Assembly (NCBI GenBank): GCA_023459915.1
Contig: JAEWSN010000263.1
Span: 1 to 9,514 of the forward strand
Source: Bacillota bacterium
Lineage (GTDB): Bacteria > Bacillota > Clostridia > DSM-8532
Reading direction: 5' to 3'
DNA: 9,514 bases
Made by a program: the position numbers and the translations under genes. The stretch's first letter is position 1. The number at the start of each line of letters is the position of its first letter. The notes under the pieces are model-generated. The model searched no databases. It had not been told where the DNA came from and saw only the letters and a program-made list of their open reading frames with translations. This document shows positions 1 to 9,330 of the stretch, piece after piece.

Positions 1-1287
1 GGACACCGTGATGTGTCCGCACGCGTCGCAATGCCAGGCGGGAATGCGATGCCCCCACCACAGTTGCCGGGAGATGCACCAGTCCTGGATGTTCTCCATC
101 CAGTTGTAATAGATTTTCGAGAACCTGTCGGGCACGAACTGGACGGATCCGTTCCGGACCGCCTCCAGGGCCGGCTCCGCCAGCGGCTTCATCTTCACGA
201 ACCACTGCCGGCTGGCGCGGGGTTCAATGACGGTGCCGCACCGGTAGCAGGCACCGACATTGTGGGTGTGCGCCTTCACATGGACCAGCAGGCCCAGCGC
301 CTCGAGATCCGCGACCACCTGCTTTCTGGCCTCATACCGATCCAGCCCGGCATACTTGCCGCCGGCCTCATTCACATGCGCGTCATCGGTCATCATGTTG
401 ATGACCGGCAGATTGTGGCGCAAGCCCACCTCGAAGTCGTTCGGATCGTGGGCCGGCGTGATTTTGACGGCACCCGTTCCGAAATCCATCTCCACATAGT
501 GATCCGCGATGATGGGTATCTCGCGGTCCATCAGCGGCAGGATCAGCGTCTTGCCGACCAAATCCGCATAGCGCTTGTCTTCCGGATGCACGGCGACAGC
601 CGTGTCTCCGAGCATGGTCTCGGGGCGGGTGGTGGCAATTTCGATGAACCGGTTCGGCTCGTCCTTGACCGGATAGAGGATGTGCCAGAAATGGCCCTCC
701 TTCTCCTCGTACTCCACCTCCGCGTCGGAAATGGAGGTGCCGCAGCACGGGCACCAGTTGATGATGCGCTCGCCGCGATAGATGAGCTCCTTCTCGTACA
801 GGCGCACAAACACCTCGCGTACGGCCTTGGAACAGCCCTCGTCCATCGTGAACCGTTCGCGTTGCCAGTCGCAGGAGCTGCCCAACCGCTTGAGCTGCTC
901 CACAATCCGTCCGCCGTATTGATCCTTCCATTCCCAGGCGCGCTTGAGGAAGCCCTCCCGGCCGACATCTTCCTTCGTCAGCCCTTCGGTGGCCATCTTC
1001 TCGACAATCTTCACTTCGGTGGCAATGCTGGCGTGATCCGTCCCCGGCAGCCAGAGGGTGCAAAAGCCCTGCATGCGCTTGAACCTGGTCAGGATGTCCT
1101 GCATGGTGTTGTCGAGCGCGTGCCCCATATGCAGCTGGCCCGTGATGTTCGGCGGCGGAATGACAATGCAGAACGGTTCCTTCTCCGGGTCCGGTTCCTG
1201 ATGGAACCAGCCGTTCTCCATCCAGCGCGCGTAGTGCCGGCTCTCCACATTCAGGGGCTCATAGGTCTTTTCAAGTTCCTTGCGCAT
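1..1287 (-). CDS. valS: Valyl-tRNA synthetase, N-terminal 429 residues (3' end beyond window)
   Basis: Class I aminoacyl-tRNA synthetase that charges tRNA-Val in the cytoplasm using ATP and edits mischarged threonine. Only the first 429 codons are present, roughly half of a normal ValRS; the KMSKS loop, the anticodon-binding domain and the C-terminal coiled coil lie outside. The Rossmann HIGH signature is HMGH at residues 53-56, inside [13 protein letters not shown]. The CP1 editing domain is visible from about residue 190, with [10 protein letters not shown] (219-228) and [16 protein letters not shown] (270-285). Cysteine pairs CPCC (179-182), CYRC (347-350) and CDAC (420-423) suggest zinc binding. 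[14 protein letters not shown] (403-416) is the return to the catalytic domain. The ATG at 1287 is preceded by a GAGGAG ribosome-binding site. It follows folA after 84 bases, with no T-box leader in that gap. Identification is by sequence motifs and is very secure. Confidence 0.97.
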   Translation of the reverse strand, partial: MRKELEKTYEPLNVESRHYARWMENGWFHQEPDPEKEPFCIVIPPPNITGQLHMGHALDNTMQDILTRFKRMQGFCTLWLPGTDHASIATEVKIVEKMATEGLTKEDVGREGFLKRAWEWKDQYGGRIVEQLKRLGSSCDWQRERFTMDEGCSKAVREVFVRLYEKELIYRGERIINWCPCCGTSISDAEVEYEEKEGHFWHILYPVKDEPNRFIEIATTRPETMLGDTAVAVHPEDKRYADLVGKTLILPLMDREIPIIADHYVEMDFGTGAVKITPAHDPNDFEVGLRHNLPVINMMTDDAHVNEAGGKYAGLDRYEARKQVVADLEALGLLVHVKAHTHNVGACYRCGTVIEPRASRQWFVKMKPLAEPALEAVRNGSVQFVPDRFSKIYYNWMENIQDWCISRQLWWGHRIPAWHCDACGHITVS

Positions 1288-1322
1288 GCTTGTCTCTCCT
1301 CGTACGGCTTTGGTGTCTGCGT

Positions 1323-1360
1323 CCGCCGGCGTTCACAGGCCTTTCGGCGAATGTCGGCGG
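1323..1360 (-). other. Candidate structured RNA element in folA-valS gap
   Basis: The 84-base gap between folA and valS contains a possible folded element. On the minus strand CCGCCG (1360-1355) pairs with CGGCGG (1328-1323). Inside this, TTC (1351-1349) pairs with GAA (1334-1332), and the tip is GCC-GAAA-GGC (1348-1339), a GNRA-type tetraloop hairpin. No T-run follows, so it is not an intrinsic terminator. It ends about 35 bases before the valS start codon. GC-rich DNA forms such stems by chance, so function is unproven. Confidence 0.3.
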
Positions 1361-1371
1361 GATGCTGTTCC

Positions 1372-1887
1372 TTATCTGGCAGGATGTCGTTCATGGGTTT
1401 CCATGCGGTAGCGGATGCCTTTTTCACTCATGGCCCAGGCCCCTTCGTCCACGCAAACCCATCCGGTTTGCGGCGATATGTCGGGCAAATGCGCATCCGC
1501 CTCCCATTCCCCGTCGAAACGGGTCAGGATGGCCTGCCTGCAAAACGGCAGCAGCTGCGCATAGACCGAGGCGCCGCCGATGACATGGATGCGGTGCCGA
1601 TCTCCCTGTATCACATCGAAGAGCTCGTGCAGATTGGCGGCGACCACGGCACCCGGCACAACAAGGCCCGGCTGTCTGGACAGGACCACCGTCTGCCGAT
1701 CCGGCAGGGGACGCCCGTCCTTGAAGGAAGCGAGTGTCTTGCGGCCCACGATCACGGTCTGCCCCAGCGTGTGCGCGCGAAAATGGCGCATGTCTTCCGG
1801 AATGCGCATCAGCAGGGAATTCTTGTGCCCAATACCGCCATTGCGATCGGTTGAGGCAATGAGAATCAGGTCGTCACGAATCTGCAT
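1372..1887 (-). CDS. folA: Dihydrofolate reductase
   Basis: Reduces 7,8-dihydrofolate to tetrahydrofolate with NADPH, regenerating the cofactor that ThyA oxidises; cytoplasmic and the target of trimethoprim. The 171-residue length is typical of bacterial DHFR. Visible family features are LILIASTDRNGGIGHKNSLL (7-26), IPEDMRHFR (29-37) with the catalytic acidic residue at Asp32, the NADPH-binding VIVGRKTLASF (45-55), GRPLPDRQTVVLS (58-70), and the IGGASVY segment (103-109) with the conserved Gly-Gly. The ATG at 1887 is chosen because it begins the DHFR homology and follows AAGGAG by four bases; a longer in-frame ORF from 2037 would overlap thyA and shows no DHFR homology. The TGA stop of thyA directly abuts this ribosome-binding site, so folA is probably translated by coupling with thyA. 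It is the middle gene of thyA-folA-valS. Confidence 0.97.
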   Translation of the reverse strand: MQIRDDLILIASTDRNGGIGHKNSLLMRIPEDMRHFRAHTLGQTVIVGRKTLASFKDGRPLPDRQTVVLSRQPGLVVPGAVVAANLHELFDVIQGDRHRIHVIGGASVYAQLLPFCRQAILTRFDGEWEADAHLPDISPQTGWVCVDEGAWAMSEKGIRYRMETHERHPAR

Positions 1888-1897
1888 GGCGCTCCTT

Positions 1898-2728
1898 TCA
1901 GACGGCAACCGGGATGCCCTTGATGGCCTCCCCGTGCACATAATTCTCCAATTCAAAATCCTCCACCCGGAAATCGTAAAAGTTCCGGATGTCCGGATTG
2001 ACGCGCAGCACCGGCGCCGGATGGGGTTCGCGCGCAATCAGCTGCCTCACGACCGGAATGTGCCGGTCATAGATGTGGGCATCCGCGATCACATGCACCA
2101 GCTCTCCCGCGAGCAACCCGGCGGACTGCGCGAACATGTGCAGCAGCACCGCGTACTGGACCACGTTCCAGTTGTTCGCCACCAGCACATCCTGGGACCG
2201 CTGGTTGAGGATGGCGTTGAGCCGGTTGCCCGACACATTGAAGGTGACGCTCCAGGCGCAGGGATACAGGGCCATCTCCGCCAAATCCGCATGGTTGTAG
2301 AGATTGGTGATGATGCGGCGGCTTTGCGGGTTGTGCTTCAGATCGTACAGCACCCGATCCACCTGATCGAACGCGCCCTCGCGGTACCGGTGCTTCACGC
2401 CGAGCTGGTAACCGTACGCCTTGCCGATGGTGCCTTCCCCGTCCGCCCAGGCGTCCCAGATATGGCTGTTCAGCTCCGCAATGCGGTTGGACTTCTTCTG
2501 CCATATCCACAGGATTTCGTCAACAGCCGACTTGAAGCTGGTTCTGCGCAGGGTGAGAATCGGAAACTCCTCCGTGAGGTCGTACCGGTTCACCACGCCG
2601 AACTTCTTGATGGTATAGGCCGGGCTGCCATCCTCCCAGCGGGGGCGCACGTCCGTGCCCTCATCGGAAACACCCGTTTCAAGAATGGACTGACACATTT
2701 GCTGGAATATCACATCCGTTCTGGCCAT
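1898..2728 (-). CDS. thyA: Thymidylate synthase (ThyA)
   Basis: Methylates dUMP to dTMP with 5,10-methylenetetrahydrofolate, releasing dihydrofolate for the folA product encoded next. The 276-residue length fits the short bacterial ThyA class. Catalytic Cys157 lies in YPCAWSVTF. The dUMP-binding set is visible as Arg177, Ser178 and Asp180 in NQRSQD, Asn188 in NNWNVVQY, and His218 and Tyr220 in DAHIYDRH. The C-terminus GIPVAV ends in the expected hydrophobic residues. The proteobacterial PCH and GLPFN segments are replaced by PCA and ANNWN; from memory this is the clostridial form rather than a defect. The ATG at 2728 follows a GGGGGGAGG ribosome-binding site. It is the first gene after a terminator and candidate promoter, and its stop lies 10 bases before folA. 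Confidence 0.97.
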   Translation of the reverse strand: MARTDVIFQQMCQSILETGVSDEGTDVRPRWEDGSPAYTIKKFGVVNRYDLTEEFPILTLRRTSFKSAVDEILWIWQKKSNRIAELNSHIWDAWADGEGTIGKAYGYQLGVKHRYREGAFDQVDRVLYDLKHNPQSRRIITNLYNHADLAEMALYPCAWSVTFNVSGNRLNAILNQRSQDVLVANNWNVVQYAVLLHMFAQSAGLLAGELVHVIADAHIYDRHIPVVRQLIAREPHPAPVLRVNPDIRNFYDFRVEDFELENYVHGEAIKGIPVAV

Positions 2729-2757
2729 GTGTGCCTCCCCCCAAACGCCCGCTCACG

Positions 2758-2779
2758 AAAAAACCCGCCGCTGCGGGTT
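2758..2779 (-). terminator. Rho-independent terminator downstream of the Rsm22-like gene, in the thyA leader
   Basis: On the minus strand AACCCGC (2779-2773), loop AGCG, GCGGGTT (2768-2762) form a perfect 7-bp stem followed by further T residues to 2758, then CG. There is no T-run on the plus strand, so it works only for minus-strand transcripts. It lies 89 bases past the Rsm22-like stop codon and would end the glyQS-ppdK block. It is only 29 bases from the thyA start codon, leaving no room for a promoter between them, so thyA transcripts must pass through it. That makes it also a candidate attenuator. Confidence 0.8.
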
Positions 2780-2792
2780 CAGGCGTAGGGTT

Positions 2793-2822
2793 ATCATATC
2801 ATTGAAGCGTTGGAACGGGCAA
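2793..2822 (-). promoter_or_regulatory. Candidate sigma-A-type promoter for thyA-folA-valS
   Basis: On the minus strand TTGCCC (2822-2817) and TATGAT (2798-2793) lie 18 bases apart, matching the -35 consensus at 4 of 6 and the -10 consensus at 5 of 6 positions. The local sequence around the -10 is AT-rich compared with the rest of the window. Transcription would start near 2786, about seven bases before the terminator hairpin. The assignment is by eye; no other convincing promoter is seen in the 140-base gap. Confidence 0.42.
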
Positions 2823-2868
2823 CCACCCGCATGCTGGATCCATGTGTCCGAAGGGCACACCACGGTGT

Positions 2869-3870
2869 TCACACCCCGGCGCCGTTTCCGGACGGAGCCT
2901 CCTCCCAGGCATCTCCCATGGCCAGATTCCTCGCCGCGCGCCAGGCCTGCGGATCCTTTCGCGTCACGGTTCTGGTCTCCAGTCCATTCGGGGTGCACAG
3001 GGGAAAACGAATCCAGCCGGCATGCACCTCGGGATGGCGGAGCACGCGCGCGTCGACCGGGATGACCGGCTGGCGGGAAAAGGCCAGCCAGGTGAATTTT
3101 TCGTCCTCATACCCGAGTTGCGCCTCCTTGAGCTGCCGGTGGACGCGCAGCCGGTTGACCCGCTGCGAAAAATGGCACCAGTCCGGCGGCTGAACCGGAC
3201 ACGGCGCCGCGTGCGGGCAGGGCCCCGCCAAATGGGCCCCCATGGCCAGCAGCCGATCCCGGATGCGCATCATGCGGGCCCAGGCGTCCGGGGTGCCGGG
3301 CTCCACAAGCAGCAGCATCCGGCCGGTTGCGTGCCACAGGCTGTCAAGCGCCGTCTCAAGCCCCCCGTCCCCCAGCTCATTGAGCATATAGGCGGCGGTC
3401 ACGAGATCGTGGGTTCCCGCCGGCAATCCGGTTGTCAAATCTGCCCGAATCCAGTGTGCGCCCGCGACAACCGGGTGCGCGGCCGTTGCCGCCAGCGCCT
3501 GCCCCATCCGGATCATGGCATCCGCCCGCTCCGCGAGCTCGGCGGCGCGGAGCGACGGCCAGACCTCCGCTGCCGCCCATGCGGCCGCGCCGGTGCCGGC
3601 GCCCACATCCAACAGCGTTTCCGGGGCCCATGACGGGCACAGGGCCGCCACCTGTTCCATGGCGGAACAGATGGCGGCCCAGGTTGCCGGCATGCGGGTG
3701 GCGGCGTACGCTGCGGTGGCCTCGGGGGAGGCCACCAGCAGCTCGTCGCGATGACGTTTCTTGTCACGGTAGCGCGCGGACATCGCCTCCGCGGTTTTCC
3801 GTTCCCGGATCCCCGCCTGCGTGCCCGCCACCCGTTCTATTGCGGTTTGCAAATCGTTGGGCAGCTGCAT
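2869..3870 (-). CDS. Rsm22/METTL17-family predicted ribosome-associated methyltransferase
   Basis: A 333-residue protein with a Rossmann SAM-binding fold: motif I LLDVGAGTGAAAW (86-98), a motif-IV-like region DLVTAAYMLNEL (155-166) and LLLVEPGTPDA (186-196). After these comes CPHAAPCP...DWCHFSQRV, giving Cys218, Cys224 and Cys232, with a fourth cysteine at 292 in FPLCTPNG. This order is the hallmark of the Rsm22 family (mitochondrial small-subunit assembly factor in yeast; METTL17 in animals), in which such cysteines bind a [4Fe-4S] cluster. The bacterial members are poorly characterised, so rRNA or small-subunit assembly as target is inference. The start at 3870 follows GGGAGG by six bases. 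The gene lies 18 bases after ppdK and is the last of that transcription block, ending before the 2758-2779 terminator. A general SAM methyltransferase is the alternative, but the cysteine pattern favours Rsm22. Confidence 0.85.
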   Translation of the reverse strand: MQLPNDLQTAIERVAGTQAGIRERKTAEAMSARYRDKKRHRDELLVASPEATAAYAATRMPATWAAICSAMEQVAALCPSWAPETLLDVGAGTGAAAWAAAEVWPSLRAAELAERADAMIRMGQALAATAAHPVVAGAHWIRADLTTGLPAGTHDLVTAAYMLNELGDGGLETALDSLWHATGRMLLLVEPGTPDAWARMMRIRDRLLAMGAHLAGPCPHAAPCPVQPPDWCHFSQRVNRLRVHRQLKEAQLGYEDEKFTWLAFSRQPVIPVDARVLRHPEVHAGWIRFPLCTPNGLETRTVTRKDPQAWRAARNLAMGDAWEEAPSGNGAGV

Positions 3871-3888
3871 GCGCGCCTCCCGGATGAA

Positions 3889-6528
<2,640 letters not shown>

Positions 6529-6534
6529 CGTCTT

Positions 6535-6541
6535 CCTCCTT
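6535..6541 (-). promoter_or_regulatory. Ribosome-binding site fixing the ppdK start
   Basis: AAGGAGG on the minus strand lies six bases upstream of the ATG at 6528. The alternative in-frame ATG at 6549 has no comparable site before it, and would add seven residues not seen in the family. Confidence 0.85.
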
Positions 6542-6557
6542 GTATCCATGCGCGTGA

Positions 6558-7946
6558 TTAAAAATCAAATTTCCCGGCGAACCAGTCCTTCAATTCCGAA
6601 ATGGGCACCCGGACCTGTGTCATGGTGTCGCGTTCCCGGATGGTGACCGCCTTGTCTTCCAGGGAGTCGAAATCGAACGTCACGCAGTAGGGAGTTCCAA
6701 TTTCATCCTGCCGGCGATACCGTTTGCCGATGGAACCCGCTTCATCGAACTCGCAGACGTAATCCTTGAGCAGCGAGGCGTAGACTTCCTCCGCCGCTTC
6801 CGTCAATTTTTTCGACAACGGAAGCATTGCGATTTTTATCGGCGCCAGCGCGGGATGCAGTCGAAGCACGGTCCGGACATCGCCCGCGGCGACCTCCTCC
6901 TCGTCGTAGGCATTGATCAGGAAGGCCAGGGCCACGCGATCCGCGCCCAGTGAAGGCTCAATGACATACGGAATGTACTTAGTGTTCTTCACCGGATCGA
7001 AATAGGACAAATCCTCCTTCGCGTGCTCGGCATGCTGCTTCAGGTCAAAATCCGTCCTGTCCGCGATGCCCCAGAGCTCACCCCAGCCAAAGGGGAATTT
7101 GAACTCGATGTCGGTGGTGGCGTTGGAATAATGGGAGAGCTCCTCGGCCGAATGATCCCGGAACTTGAGGTTCTCCTCCCTCATGCCGAGCGAGAACAGC
7201 CAGTCGCGGCAGAAATCCTTCCAGTAGGCAAACCACTCCAAGTCCGTGCCGGGCTCGCAGAAGAACTCCAGCTCCATCTGCTCGAACTCGCGGGTCCGGA
7301 ACACGAAGTTGCCGGGCGTGATTTCATTGCGGAAGGACTTGCCGATTTGGCCGATGCCAAACGGAATTTTCTTGCGGGTGCTGCGCTGCACATTCTTGAA
7401 GTTGACGAAGATGCCCTGCGCGGTCTCGGGCCGCAGGAATATCTCGTTCTTGGAGTCTTCCGTGACCCCCTGGAAGGTCTTGAACATGAGGTTGAACTTG
7501 CGGATATCCGTAAAATCATGGCCGCCGCAGTTCGGGCACGGCACGTTGTGATCCCGGATGTACTCCGAAAGCGCCTCGTTCTTCATGCCGTCAATCTGCT
7601 CGTCGATGCCGTGTTCCCGGTTCCAGTCCTCAATCATCTTGTCGGCGCGATGGCGTGTCTTGCATCCCTTGCAATCGATGAGGGGATCCGAGAAACCGCC
7701 CACATGACCGGACGCGACCCACACCTGCGGATTCATCAGGATCGCGCAGTCCACACCCACGTTGTGGGGGCTTTCCTGCACGAACTTGCGCCACCAGGCC
7801 TTTTTGACATTGTTCTTGAACTCCACGCCCAACGGGCCGTAGTCCCAGGTGTTTGCCAGTCCGTCATAAATCTCGGAACCCTGAAAAATGATTCCGCGAT
7901 TCTTGCATAAACCGACGATTTTTTCCATTGTGACTTCCACCGGCAT
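6558..7946 (-). CDS. glyQS: Glycyl-tRNA synthetase, single-chain dimeric type
   Basis: Class II synthetase that attaches glycine to tRNA-Gly. The 462-residue chain is the homodimeric type found in archaea, eukaryotes and some bacteria, not the two-subunit GlyQ+GlyS enzyme. The N-terminus [20 protein letters not shown] (10-29) and the class II motif 1 region [14 protein letters not shown] (33-46) are clear. Zinc-type cysteine pairs are CKGC (92-95) and CPNC (137-140). Motif 2 is around [15 protein letters not shown] (197-211) with [11 protein letters not shown] (219-229), and motif 3 is [14 protein letters not shown] (330-343). The last 100 residues form the anticodon-binding domain. The ATG at 7946 is chosen because AGGAGG lies seven bases before it; the upstream ATG at 7967 lacks a site. 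It follows rpoZ after 78 bases that are too short to hold a T-box leader, and precedes ppdK by 29 bases. Confidence 0.97.
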   Translation of the reverse strand: MPVEVTMEKIVGLCKNRGIIFQGSEIYDGLANTWDYGPLGVEFKNNVKKAWWRKFVQESPHNVGVDCAILMNPQVWVASGHVGGFSDPLIDCKGCKTRHRADKMIEDWNREHGIDEQIDGMKNEALSEYIRDHNVPCPNCGGHDFTDIRKFNLMFKTFQGVTEDSKNEIFLRPETAQGIFVNFKNVQRSTRKKIPFGIGQIGKSFRNEITPGNFVFRTREFEQMELEFFCEPGTDLEWFAYWKDFCRDWLFSLGMREENLKFRDHSAEELSHYSNATTDIEFKFPFGWGELWGIADRTDFDLKQHAEHAKEDLSYFDPVKNTKYIPYVIEPSLGADRVALAFLINAYDEEEVAAGDVRTVLRLHPALAPIKIAMLPLSKKLTEAAEEVYASLLKDYVCEFDEAGSIGKRYRRQDEIGTPYCVTFDFDSLEDKAVTIRERDTMTQVRVPISELKDWFAGKFDF

Positions 7947-7951
7947 GTGTG

Positions 7952-7959
7952 CACCTCCT
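7952..7959 (-). promoter_or_regulatory. Ribosome-binding site fixing the glyQS start
   Basis: AGGAGGTG on the minus strand is a near-perfect anti-16S match ahead of the ATG at 7946, with seven bases between the AGGAGG core and the start. It supports this start over the in-frame ATG at 7967, which would place the site inside the gene. Confidence 0.85.
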
Positions 7960-7971
7960 GCTGTCATCCTG

Positions 7972-8001
7972 CCATGAGCTTCCGTGTCCGGACTGTCATG
8001 G
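7972..8001 (-). other. Interrupted palindrome (hairpin) in rpoZ-glyQS gap
   Basis: On either strand CCATGA (7972-7977) is matched by TCATGG (7996-8001). Nested within is TCCG (7981-7984) with CGGA (7989-7992), with symmetric three-base gaps and a four-base loop. The symmetry about one centre suggests either an RNA hairpin or a dyad operator. No T-run follows, so it is not an intrinsic terminator. It ends 25 bases before the glyQS start codon. No promoter is recognised in this 78-base gap. Confidence 0.35.
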
Positions 8002-8024
8002 GCCCTGCGTCGTATGGGGCAGGC

Positions 8025-8411
8025 TCAGTCCTCGTCATCCCCGTCGTCGGACGCATCCCCGTCCTCCCCGTCATCAGCGGAGGCGTCGTCCAGCTCTTCG
8101 TCCACCAGTTCCTCATCCTCCCACTCCGTGTCATCCTCGTCATGCTGACGCTTGGACTCCCAGGAGGGACGGTGTGTGGTGACGGACTCGCTGAGGAAGG
8201 TATCCTCCTCGTCGGCGCGGTGGATGCGGTGGTACCCCACCTTGCCCTCGGAAATCTCGTTGATGGCAATGGTCACATCCTTGGTGGAGTTGGAGTCCGT
8301 GAGCTTTTGTGCGCCCTCGGTCAGCATGCGGGCACGTTTGGACGCGGCAATCACCAGGGTGTAGCGGCTGTCCACCTTCTTGAGCAATGAAGACATGGAT
8401 GGATAAATCAT
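8025..8411 (-). CDS. rpoZ: RNA polymerase omega subunit with long acidic C-terminal tail
   Basis: Omega helps fold and hold the beta' subunit of RNA polymerase. The core is recognisable: MIYPSMSSLLKKVDSRYTLV (1-20), the IAASKRARML helix (21-30), and the KDVTIAINEISEGKVGY segment (44-60). The protein is 128 residues, against roughly 60-90 usual in Bacillota. The excess is a tail from residue 91 in which 25 of 38 residues are Asp or Glu, with no basic residues. Such a tail is expected to be disordered. The start at 8411 follows AAGGAG with a longish ten-base spacer; that site overlaps the TAA stop of gmk, indicating coupled translation. An alternative ATG at 8396 has no visible site. Position just after gmk is the standard Bacillota order. 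Confidence 0.93.
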   Translation of the reverse strand: MIYPSMSSLLKKVDSRYTLVIAASKRARMLTEGAQKLTDSNSTKDVTIAINEISEGKVGYHRIHRADEEDTFLSESVTTHRPSWESKRQHDEDDTEWEDEELVDEELDDASADDGEDGDASDDGDDED

Positions 8412-8425
8412 AGGTTTGACACTCC

Positions 8426-9031
8426 TTACTGAATATGAAACCGCGTTGCGATCTCTGGATTCCTTGTGACGCGCAGCCGTTCCGCATCCGTGATGCCGAG
8501 CAGCGATGCGGTGGCGGCGGGTATTTCGTCATTGACCACAAAATAATCGTATGAAGGCAGCAGCGCAAGCTCCTCACGGGCCCTTGCCAATCGGCGCGCG
8601 ATCACCTCCGGGGTTTCCGTGCCCCGACCCCTGAGCCTGGATTCCAATTCCTCCAGACTCGGCGGAAGCACGAACACCAGCACGCTGTCTTCAAACTGGC
8701 TGCGAATGCTCAGCGCGCCCTCAACCTCTATCTCCAACAGAACCACCCTGCCCTGTGCCACCTGACGGTGCGCGGGCGCTGCTGGGGTTCCATAATAGTT
8801 GCCACAGTATTCCACCCACTCCAGCAGGGCTTCCTCCGCAATCATCTGCCGGAAGGTCTCCTTGTCCACAAACTGGTAGTGGACGCCGTCCACCTCCCCG
8901 GGACGCGGCGCGCGCGTGGTCGCGGACACCGACAGCACCACGTCTTCGCGTGCCGCGAGCATCTGCTTCACCAGCGTTCCCTTGCCGACGCCGGCCGGAC
9001 CGGAGACGACCATCAACATACCGGGCTTCAT
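8426..9031 (-). CDS. gmk: Guanylate kinase
   Basis: Phosphorylates GMP (and dGMP) to GDP with ATP, an essential step in GTP supply and in recycling of cyclic-di-GMP breakdown products. The 201-residue length is normal. Features in order are the P-loop [10 protein letters not shown] (10-19), the GMP-binding [17 protein letters not shown] (38-54), [13 protein letters not shown] (71-83), LLEIEVEGA (98-106), [12 protein letters not shown] (122-133), the lid RGRGTET (134-140) and YDYFVVND (161-168). The ATG at 9031 overlaps the remA stop as ATGA, and GAGGAG for gmk lies within the remA 3' end, so the two are translationally coupled. The stop overlaps the ribosome-binding site of rpoZ. Confidence 0.97.
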   Translation of the reverse strand: MKPGMLMVVSGPAGVGKGTLVKQMLAAREDVVLSVSATTRAPRPGEVDGVHYQFVDKETFRQMIAEEALLEWVEYCGNYYGTPAAPAHRQVAQGRVVLLEIEVEGALSIRSQFEDSVLVFVLPPSLEELESRLRGRGTETPEVIARRLARAREELALLPSYDYFVVNDEIPAATASLLGITDAERLRVTRNPEIATRFHIQ

Positions 9032-9315
9032 GTCTGCTCCTCCTGCATTTCCTCCGCCGGATCCTCATCCGGGGTTCCCGGACGGCCCTCCATCCGGTGT
9101 GAGATGGTTTCCGGCTGCACTGCGGACAGAATCACATGATCGCTGTCGGTGACGATCACCGCCCGCGTGCGGCGGCCCCAGGTCGCGTCAATGAGCATGC
9201 TCCGGTCACGGGCCTCCTGAATCACCCGCTTGATGGGTGCCGATTCGGGACTGACCACCGCAATGATGCGGCTGGCCGAGACAATGTTGCCAAACCCGAC
9301 GTTGATGAGCCTCAT
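9028..9315 (-). CDS. remA: RemA family DNA-binding regulator (DUF370)
   Basis: Homologue of Bacillus RemA, a small DNA-binding protein that forms ring assemblies and activates biofilm-matrix and osmoprotection genes. The family core is nearly intact: [18 protein letters not shown] (1-18), [18 protein letters not shown] (21-38), [13 protein letters not shown] (41-53) and [14 protein letters not shown] (58-71). Total length is 95 residues. The final 19 or so residues are a proline- and acid-rich extension (from GRPGTPDED) of no known function. The start at 9315 begins the homology and follows a TGAGGGGG site that includes the stop codon of yicC. Its place between yicC and gmk is conserved across Bacillota. 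Targets in this organism are unknown; a matrix role is inferred only from Bacillus. Confidence 0.95.
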   Translation of the reverse strand: MRLINVGFGNIVSASRIIAVVSPESAPIKRVIQEARDRSMLIDATWGRRTRAVIVTDSDHVILSAVQPETISHRMEGRPGTPDEDPAEEMQEEQT

Positions 9316-9330
9316 GTGCCGGCGTCCCCC

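Noticed and set aside
13..1854. Long open frame (613 codons) on the plus strand opposite valS and folA
   Set aside because: It covers two well-identified minus-strand genes and the gap between them; its composition is that of an antisense shadow and no family motif is seen.
1580..2788. 402-codon plus-strand frame opposite folA and thyA
   Set aside because: Antisense shadow of two genes with clear catalytic residues; no ribosome-binding site or domain supports it.
2841..2868. Small stems after the Rsm22-like stop codon (GTGT-CC/GG-ACAC, minus strand)
   Set aside because: Short, bulged and without a T-run; the clear terminator lies further on at 2758-2779.
7023..7910. 295-codon plus-strand frame opposite glyQS
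   Set aside because: Lies wholly within the glyQS coding region and has no recognisable homology.
7947..8024. T-box riboswitch before glyQS
   Set aside because: The gap is only 78 bases, has no GGGTGG-type core and no terminator, so a T-box is not supported here.
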